From positions 1 through 11,880 of the forward strand of contig JAGQSI010000030.1 of the NCBI GenBank assembly GCA_020439605.1: a stretch of DNA of 11,880 bases. The letters are read 5' to 3'. The first letter of the stretch is position 1. The number at the start of each line of letters is the position of its first letter. Both the position numbers and the translations under genes were made by a program. Of the stretch, positions 6,290-11,880 are shown piece by piece. Below the pieces are notes generated by a model. The model was not told the origin of the DNA and made no database searches. It saw only the letters and a program-made list of their open reading frames with translations. Source of the stretch: Acidimicrobiales bacterium. Lineage in GTDB: Bacteria; Actinomycetota; Acidimicrobiia; Acidimicrobiales; Iamiaceae.

Positions 6290-7288
6290 ATGATCGATGA
6301 ACTGCGTGCTATTGAGGCAGATGCCGTTGCCCAAATTGCTGGGACAGAGACCTTGGAGGCTCTTGGCGAACTCCAGCGCGACCTTCTAGGGAAGACATCG
6401 GCGCTCGGTGGACTGAAGAAGACCTTGGGATCGTTGGAGCCTGATGCCCGTCGTGAGGCTGGGCTGGTAATGAACGAGGTTTCCGAGGCTCTACGTGGCG
6501 CATTCGAAACCAAGAAGAACGAGTTGGAAGCGCTGGAGCGCTTGGCTCGTGCAGAAGCCGAGCGTCTTGACCTAACCGAGGTCCGAACCAGTCTTGATGG
6601 GGGACACCTACATCTTGTCACCCAGACGATCGAAGAGCTTGAGGACGTGTTCGTTGGACTGGGTTTCTCGGTCGCGGAAGGTCCTGAAGTTGAAGATGAT
6701 TGGCACAACTTCACGGCCCTCAACTTCGGGCAGTATCACCCTGCGCGAGACATGCAGGACACCTTCTTCGTCGGTCTAGGAGGACCGAAGGAAGTGGTGA
6801 TGCGCACCCACACCTCCCCAGTCCAGATCCGTGTAATGGAAGGTCAAGAACCTCCCATCTATTCAATAATGCCGGGTCGGGTATATCGAAACGAGGCAAC
6901 CGATTCCACCCATCTCGCGGTGTTTCACCAACTCGAATGTCTGGTGATTGATCGTGGCATCACCTTTGCTCATCTCGCCGGAACGATCGATCGTTTCACC
7001 AAGGCCTACTTCGGTGCTGGCTGGACCAGTCGTCTACGCCCTTCATACTTCCCGTTTACCGAGCCATCGGCCGAGTTCGACATCCAGCGCCCTGACGGAA
7101 CCTGGCTGGAGCTTGGAGGCTGTGGAATGGTGCACCCCAACGTCTTGTCCAATTGCGGTATCGATCCCGAGGAGTTCTCAGGTTTCGCGTTCGGGTTTGG
7201 ACTTGATCGCCTAGCCGCTACACGCCACGGGGTGAGTGACCTACGAGAGCTCGCCTCAACCGACATTCGATTCCTGGAGCAGTTCTAA
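6290..7288 (+). CDS. pheS: Phenylalanyl-tRNA synthetase alpha subunit
   Basis: The 332-residue protein attaches phenylalanine to tRNA-Phe as part of an alpha2-beta2 complex in the cytoplasm. An N-terminal coiled coil (about residues 1-95) that grips the tRNA precedes the class II catalytic core. Motif 1 starts at GGHLHLVTQT (104-113), and MRTHTSPVQIRVM (171-183) follows. Motif 2 is GRVYRNEATDSTHLAVFHQLE (196-216). RPSYFPFTEPSAEFDI (250-265) and LELGGCGMVHPNVL (273-286) line the active site, and motif 3 is GFAFGFGLDRLA (298-309). Length is normal. The usual HP of motif 1 is HL here, and the residue after FHQLE is Cys where Gly is common. The ATG at 6290 has only a weak AAGG upstream. Its TAA shares one base with the pheT start. 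Confidence 0.97.
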   Translation: MIDELRAIEADAVAQIAGTETLEALGELQRDLLGKTSALGGLKKTLGSLEPDARREAGLVMNEVSEALRGAFETKKNELEALERLARAEAERLDLTEVRTSLDGGHLHLVTQTIEELEDVFVGLGFSVAEGPEVEDDWHNFTALNFGQYHPARDMQDTFFVGLGGPKEVVMRTHTSPVQIRVMEGQEPPIYSIMPGRVYRNEATDSTHLAVFHQLECLVIDRGITFAHLAGTIDRFTKAYFGAGWTSRLRPSYFPFTEPSAEFDIQRPDGTWLELGGCGMVHPNVLSNCGIDPEEFSGFAFGFGLDRLAATRHGVSDLRELASTDIRFLEQF

Positions 7289-9696
7289 TGAAGGTTCTTC
7301 ACTCATGGCTGCTCGAATTTCTCGACGCACCGGTTAGTCCAGAACAAGTTGCAGCCGCGTTCGATGACCTGGGCACCCCGGTGGAGGAGGAGACCAGGAT
7401 CGGTGACGGCCTCGAGGGGATCGAGGTTGTAAAAGTTCTCACCTTGTCGCCGCACCCCAACGCAGACAAGATTCAGCTTGTCGAGGTGGATCGTGGCGAT
7501 GGCGAGGCGTTGCAGATCTGTTGTGGCGCATTCAATATGGCAGTGGGAGATCTGGTGCCACTGGCCACGCTTGGCACCGTCATGCCCGGTGGCATGAAGA
7601 TCGAAAAGCGCAAGCTCCGTGGCGAATGGTCAAGCGGAATGCTGTGTTCATCACGTGAGCTAGGTGTTTCGGACGAACACTCCGGAATCATGATCCTCGA
7701 TGGCCGCCTCACGCTTGGGACTCCCATCACCGAGGCACTTGGTATCAAGCCAGATGTCTTGTGGGAACTCGAAGTCAACCCCAACCGTCCCGATGCCATG
7801 AACATCATGGGGCTGGCCCGTGATCTCGCTCCAAAGGTTGGGGTTGGCTTTGTGGCACCGACCCCGCCAGCACTGGTGGCATCGGGCAAAGATGCCCAAT
7901 GGGGTGCCCAAGGTGGCGGAGGATCCCAAAGCGGCGAATCCACCGCTGGGCGCTTCACGGTTGAGATTGCCGACGCCGATGGTTGTGGTCGTTTCCTCGC
8001 CCGTGTTCTGAGCGGTATAGACCCGAGCGCGAAGACTCCGGACTGGATGGCGCAGCGCCTCGTTCACCTCGGTATGCGTTCCATCTCTGCCATGGTCGAC
8101 ATCTCGAACTACGTGATGTTGGAACTCGGACAGCCAAACCACCCATATGACCTAGATCGAGTCGCTGGACAAACCCTCAAGGTACGTAAGGGCCGTGACG
8201 GCGAAAAGATCGTGACCCTCGACGATGTGGAACGGACCCTCAGTTCTGACGACATCTTGATCTGCGATGGCAATGACGTACCGGTAGGTATTGCCGGAAT
8301 CATGGGTGGCGCATCCGGTGAGGTTTCTGAGACCACCACAGATGTGTTGTTGGAGATGGCATGGTTCGACCCAACGTCGATCAGCCGTTCATCACGCAGA
8401 CTCGGGTTGCGATCAGAGGCATCTGCCCGCTTCGAGAAAGGAGTGGATTTCGCCGTTGCTGAACATGCCGCAGATCGATTCTGTGAGTTGGCCGCACAGA
8501 TCTGTGGGGCAGTCACACAAGCTGTGCAGGTAGATGTTCGAGGCAACCTGCCAGAGCGACCCACGGTTCGTGTCCGCACAGCGAGGGTGAACGCAATCCT
8601 TGGCACAGAACTCGCGGACCAACAGATTTCCGATCTGCTCAACCCGATCGGTTTTGTTGCTGGGCCAACCGTTGATGGCCATGAGGTGACCATCCCGACG
8701 TGGCGATATGACTCGGCCACCGAGATCGATGCGATCGAAGAGGTAGGCCGCCACTTCGGCTACCGCAATATCGAGAACCAGGAACTGACTGCGGCTCGTG
8801 CTGGACGCCTGACGCCTCACCAGCTAGAACGCCGCGAGGTTCGCAGACTGCTTTGTGGCCTCGGACTCGCTGAGGTCCAGCCTCTGCCGTTCCTGGCGCC
8901 GGGTCAGTTGGCCGATGCGGGTTTGGATCCATCAGGCATCGAGTTGGTCAACCCGTTGGTTGCCGAGGAATCGGTGTTGCGCACCGCGCTTCTGCCCGGC
9001 CTGGTCACCGCTGTGGCACGCAATTATGCACGCCGTCAGTTGGGTGTTGGCCTGTGGGAGATAGGTCATGTGTTCCTGACCCCGCCAGCAGACCAGGTGC
9101 TTCCCGACGAACGTGAGCACCTTGCGGTAGTGCTATCAGGACATGAGGCGCCTGCAGCGGTTGAGGTGTGGCTCACGCTCGCGGAGAAGCTTCGCCTGCA
9201 ACGTCCCAGCGTTCGCAACGCAACCATTGCGGGATTGCATCCGACGCGTGGCGGCGAGGTGCTCGTCAATGGGGTTTCGTTCGGCATAGTTGGCGAGATA
9301 GACACATCAGTGCTGCAACGCCATGACATAGGCGAGAGAGTTGCCTATCTCGAGATCGATCTCGGTGCCATTGCTTCGGCTGAACGTCGTAGCGAGAAAT
9401 ACCGTCAGATCAGCCGGTTCCCGGCCAGCGATATCGATCTCGCTTTCGTCGTGGACAACTCGGTCTCAGCGATGGATCTCGAACGCACTCTTGGCGAGGT
9501 CGACGAGCTCGTGTGGTCTGTTCGCCTCTTCGATATCTACCGGGGTCCATCCATCGACGATGACAAGCGAAGCCTCGCGTTCGGGATCAGGCTCCAGTCC
9601 GGAGAACGCACGCTCACCGATGGAGAGGTGGCTGAGGTACGTGACCGGTTGATTGCAGCTGCCAACGAAGCCCACGGGGCCACCCTGCGCGCCTAG
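7288..9696 (+). CDS. pheT: Phenylalanyl-tRNA synthetase beta subunit
   Basis: The 802-residue partner of PheS binds tRNA-Phe and edits Tyr-tRNA-Phe. Domains in order: a tRNA-binding OB fold (about residues 40-150, with SPHPNADKIQLVEV); the B3/B4 editing region (about 225-400, with MVDISNYVMLELGQPNHPYDLD); B5 (about 425-495, with RYDSATEIDAIEEVGRHFGY); the inactive synthetase-like core (about 510-690, with NPLVAEESVLRTALLPGL and LWEIGHVF); and the FDX-ACB anticodon-binding domain (about 704-800, with SRFPASDIDLAFVV and RSLAFGIRLQSGERTLTD). Length and layout are standard. A glycine-rich stretch near residues 205-220 interrupts the link between the OB fold and B3/B4. The TAATG overlap with pheS implies translational coupling and equal subunit supply. 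Confidence 0.97.
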   Translation: MKVLHSWLLEFLDAPVSPEQVAAAFDDLGTPVEEETRIGDGLEGIEVVKVLTLSPHPNADKIQLVEVDRGDGEALQICCGAFNMAVGDLVPLATLGTVMPGGMKIEKRKLRGEWSSGMLCSSRELGVSDEHSGIMILDGRLTLGTPITEALGIKPDVLWELEVNPNRPDAMNIMGLARDLAPKVGVGFVAPTPPALVASGKDAQWGAQGGGGSQSGESTAGRFTVEIADADGCGRFLARVLSGIDPSAKTPDWMAQRLVHLGMRSISAMVDISNYVMLELGQPNHPYDLDRVAGQTLKVRKGRDGEKIVTLDDVERTLSSDDILICDGNDVPVGIAGIMGGASGEVSETTTDVLLEMAWFDPTSISRSSRRLGLRSEASARFEKGVDFAVAEHAADRFCELAAQICGAVTQAVQVDVRGNLPERPTVRVRTARVNAILGTELADQQISDLLNPIGFVAGPTVDGHEVTIPTWRYDSATEIDAIEEVGRHFGYRNIENQELTAARAGRLTPHQLERREVRRLLCGLGLAEVQPLPFLAPGQLADAGLDPSGIELVNPLVAEESVLRTALLPGLVTAVARNYARRQLGVGLWEIGHVFLTPPADQVLPDEREHLAVVLSGHEAPAAVEVWLTLAEKLRLQRPSVRNATIAGLHPTRGGEVLVNGVSFGIVGEIDTSVLQRHDIGERVAYLEIDLGAIASAERRSEKYRQISRFPASDIDLAFVVDNSVSAMDLERTLGEVDELVWSVRLFDIYRGPSIDDDKRSLAFGIRLQSGERTLTDGEVAEVRDRLIAAANEAHGATLRA

Positions 9697-9753
9697 GAAC
9701 TCAGGCGAGGTTGCTGCGCTGCGATCTCGGTGGCCTATAACCCATACTTGGAA

Positions 9754-10681
9754 CTAGGCGTGTAGTGCCCTGGCTAGAGCCGCAATTGCCTCGCGTTCGT
9801 ATGCCTTGGCACCAGGAAGCATCCGGGTGAACGCCATCGACGGATGGACGTGCCCAGCAAGGATCTGGTGTTGCACGGCCACGCCAGCACCTCGCAGCGC
9901 GTCGCCATAGGCGGTGGAGTCATCACGGAGCTTGTCGTACTGAGCGCCCATGATCCATGCCGGTGGTAGGTCCTCAAACGATTCTGCGAGCAGGGGAGAG
10001 CCGTAGGGCTCAAGGTACTGGTCCGGCTGCTGGAAGTAGGCGTCTCTGAAACGCTTGATGTCTGCGAGGTCCAACAGATTCCCATCAGGGACCTGCGCCA
10101 TGGAGTCAGAGATCAGTCGGCCATCGAGGGCGGGCACATCGAGCCACTGATGTCTGATCGTTGGACCGTTGCGGTCTCGAGCCATGAGACACACCGCCGC
10201 GGCAAGGTTGGCGCCCGCGGATTCACCGCCGATGCCTAGACGGGCGGGATCTACGTTCATGGTCGCGGCGTTGGCCACGAGCCACTCCAACGACTCGTAG
10301 CAATCATTTAGTGGAATCGGATAGGCGTTCTCTGGTGCCAAGCGGTACTCGACGGAAGCCACGACGCAGTTGGCTCCCGCTGCGATCTCACGGCAACGAG
10401 GATCGCGCTCATAGAGCGAGCCGACGCACCACCCGCCGCCGTGGATGGGGACCAATGGCATTGGGGTAGTAGAGCCTCACCCGTATCTGGCCGCCATCAA
10501 CGGGTACCAGAATGTCTTTCTCGCGGGCCATCTTCGGGCCCTTGGGCATCATCAGCCAACGTCCGCGCCGCGCCATGGCTTCTGCTGTGCGGCGCTGCTC
10601 GACATATGGGATTTCGTTGGCTCCGCCCCTCATGGCTCCATAGAGCTTGATAAGTGGGCGTAGGCGAGCTTCGATCGGCAA
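9754..10681 (-). pseudogene. HSL-family alpha/beta hydrolase, split by a probable one-base frameshift
   Basis: Two overlapping frames carry one protein. The first, from TTG at 10681, gives the N-terminal cap and ends ...QIRVRLYYP. The second gives MPLVPIHGGGW onward. Removing one G from the run at 10463-10466 joins them as LYYPMPLVPIHGGGW and yields 308 residues, the usual length of this family. The second part has the oxyanion-hole HGGGW, the nucleophile elbow GGESAG (Ser81 of that frame), the acid in AQYDKLRD (Asp176) and the base in GHVHPS (His204 or His206), so the catalytic triad is complete. Such enzymes hydrolyse short-chain carboxyl esters or lactones; the substrate is unknown. The TTG start is supported by AGGAG six bases upstream. 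It follows the Cys/His-rich gene by 33 bases. A sequencing error or a recent mutation could explain the break. Confidence 0.85.
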
Positions 10682-10692
10682 CTCAAACTCCT
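10679..10692 (-). promoter_or_regulatory. Ribosome binding site deciding the TTG start of the hydrolase
   Basis: AGGAG (10688-10692 on the reverse strand) stands six bases before TTG at 10681-10679. No ATG lies nearby in frame, and family length agrees with this start. Confidence 0.55.
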
Positions 10693-10714
10693 GGTGGTGA
10701 CGACGTTCTAGAAG

Positions 10715-11880
10715 TTAGAGCACAGGTGCAATGGTGCGTCGCTCGAAAGCGAACTTGGCGCCGGTTGAGAACTCAGCGAGAGTTACCTCCTCGGCTTGAG
10801 CTTGTGGTGCACCCGATGGGTCATCGTGAAGCGTCCAACTCACCAACTCGTCGCCGGTTGTGGGGCTTGGCGACACGAGCGCGGTGCGCAGATGACAGAT
10901 AACCGCAGAACGCACGATCTCTGTACCTGTGGGTCCAGTGAGCAGCGCCGGCCAGCTCAACCCATCGACCTCAGAAGTACCGGGGCATGGCCTAATCGCT
11001 ACGCGCAGAAATGAATCGTTCTCGGCGATATCAAAGTCCACATAGGACCTCGGTAGGAACATCGGATGAACCGCCAGCACCTTGGCCAACCCGGCGATCG
11101 AACGATCTGCTTGTAGCGCTGCTGCAAGACGTTTTGATGCCAACCCAGCGATCCCAATGGCCTGTTTGGTGGCGATCGGAAGTACCTCGTCTGGTTCTAC
11201 CCGTTCGGTGATTTCGGTGAAGAAGGACCTCGAGAGCATCTGTCCCTGCAGTGCTACTTCGTCACAGATCCGAGATAGAGCTTGAGACGAGAACCTCTCC
11301 ATCACGAGGTCCGGGTCGAGAGGTTCGCTGTAGTTGTTCCAGCCGTCGGAGCTGTCAAGCGAAGGTTCGCCATCTGAGAGATCGAGCTGCGCCGCGTTGG
11401 AGCGAGACATTGCCACCGCCTGAGCGGGCATCGGTACTGGGTCCGCGTTGTCGTCGATCGTGACGGTCCATTCGCAGTGGGGTTCACGATCAGCAGGCTC
11501 ACGAGGTGGTCTGTGCACAGGACGAACCTGAGCACGCGGATTGCTTGCTACGGCGGTGGCATCGAAGGTGGGGTCCTCGATTGTGTGACACATCGTGTGC
11601 ACATAGTCCTCACCCATTGGTTCAACGTCCATGAGCGCACCGCAATGGGCCAGACAGAAGCTCCCGTTCTTGTCGTCGCTCACGGTGTAGCGAAAGTCGA
11701 GGAACTCAGGCGGTGCTCCAATATCGAGTTGCATCCCCTTGAAAGCGGTCTCAACTGTTTCGCCTTCGAAACCCAAAAGGCGTTGCATCCGCTTGGTGTA
11801 GATCGGACTGGCGCCCATCCATTCACCGATTGCAACCTCGGCCATACCGTCTCGGTCAAGGCGTGCAATTGCCTGTGGCA
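10715..11880 (-). CDS. Conserved Cys/His-rich protein of unknown function (5' end outside window)
   Basis: The frame runs from TAA at 10715-10717 through the window edge; the ATG at 11845 is probably internal, because the upstream frame is open and reads QAIARLDRDGMAEVAIGEWM. Counting from that ATG (376 residues), a first part contains FCLAHCGALMDVEPMGEDYV (63-82), MCHTIEDPTFDATA (85-98), NPRAQVRPVHRPPREP (102-117) and HCEWTV (123-128). This is a dense set of Cys and His residues (64, 67, 68, 86, 87, 111, 123, 124) that could bind a metal or cofactor. An acidic linker (about 155-175) leads to a helical, Ala-rich C-terminal part without recognised motifs. No signal peptide or membrane helix is visible in the part seen. 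It lies 33 bases upstream of the hydrolase on the same strand, probably in one transcript. I do not recognise the family. Confidence 0.72.
   Translation of the reverse strand, partial: PQAIARLDRDGMAEVAIGEWMGASPIYTKRMQRLLGFEGETVETAFKGMQLDIGAPPEFLDFRYTVSDDKNGSFCLAHCGALMDVEPMGEDYVHTMCHTIEDPTFDATAVASNPRAQVRPVHRPPREPADREPHCEWTVTIDDNADPVPMPAQAVAMSRSNAAQLDLSDGEPSLDSSDGWNNYSEPLDPDLVMERFSSQALSRICDEVALQGQMLSRSFFTEITERVEPDEVLPIATKQAIGIAGLASKRLAAALQADRSIAGLAKVLAVHPMFLPRSYVDFDIAENDSFLRVAIRPCPGTSEVDGLSWPALLTGPTGTEIVRSAVICHLRTALVSPSPTTGDELVSWTLHDDPSGAPQAQAEEVTLAEFSTGAKFAFERRTIAPVL

Noticed and set aside
6180..6290. Leader peptide, attenuator or T-box controlling pheST
   Set aside because: No Phe-rich short frame, no terminator/antiterminator pair and no T-box consensus could be found.
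7473..9675. Long reverse-strand frames opposite pheT
   Set aside because: They mirror the strong codon bias of pheT, show Ser/Arg/Pro-rich composition and have no recognisable domain.
9690..9760. CGCCTAG / CTAGGCG inverted repeat between the converging pheT and hydrolase genes as a shared terminator
   Set aside because: Both copies are just Ala-stop codons of the two genes; the 57-base loop and lack of a T-tract make a functional hairpin unlikely.

Overview
The window most likely comes from an actinobacterium, perhaps of the class Acidimicrobiia. The evidence is moderately high GC, YtrA-type GntR regulation, an actinobacterial-looking PheST pair, frequent GTG and TTG starts, and polymorphic Rhs proteins. 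The class is an inference from gene types only. No rRNA, tRNA or CRISPR array was seen.

Left third (1-3180), an accessory and rearranged region: it opens inside an Rhs protein. The end of its conserved core runs into a variable C-terminal tip with an HEAKH zinc-protease motif and six cysteines. A small lipoprotein gene overlaps the Rhs stop by 10 bases and is the obvious candidate immunity gene. Then come a broken translation start, a decayed reverse-strand fragment of the NAD-dependent DNA ligase gene ligA (three amber stops, deletions, a frame change), and a second Rhs fragment made of YD repeats. The ligA and Rhs fragments abut almost base to base near 2160, so this stretch is a scrapyard of rearranged pieces.

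Middle (3181-6289): on the reverse strand lie a RibD/DHFR-fold reductase and a three-gene operon. The operon encodes a polytopic membrane protein, a YtrA-type GntR regulator and a single-pass membrane protein, joined by two ATGA overlaps. A near-consensus sigma-70 promoter precedes it and decides the true start of the first gene. About 500 bases between this promoter and pheS hold no intact gene, only a possible broken reverse-strand reading frame.

Right half (6290-11880): pheS and pheT, the two subunits of phenylalanyl-tRNA synthetase, form a tightly coupled forward operon. Facing them on the reverse strand are an HSL-family alpha/beta hydrolase, apparently split by a one-base frameshift, and upstream of it a conserved Cys/His-rich protein of unknown function that runs off the window edge. 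These last two probably form an operon.

The most promising unusual system is the Rhs metalloprotease tip with its lipoprotein partner, which would fit a toxin acting outside the cytoplasm. The rest of the left third looks like the debris of repeated recombination around that locus.
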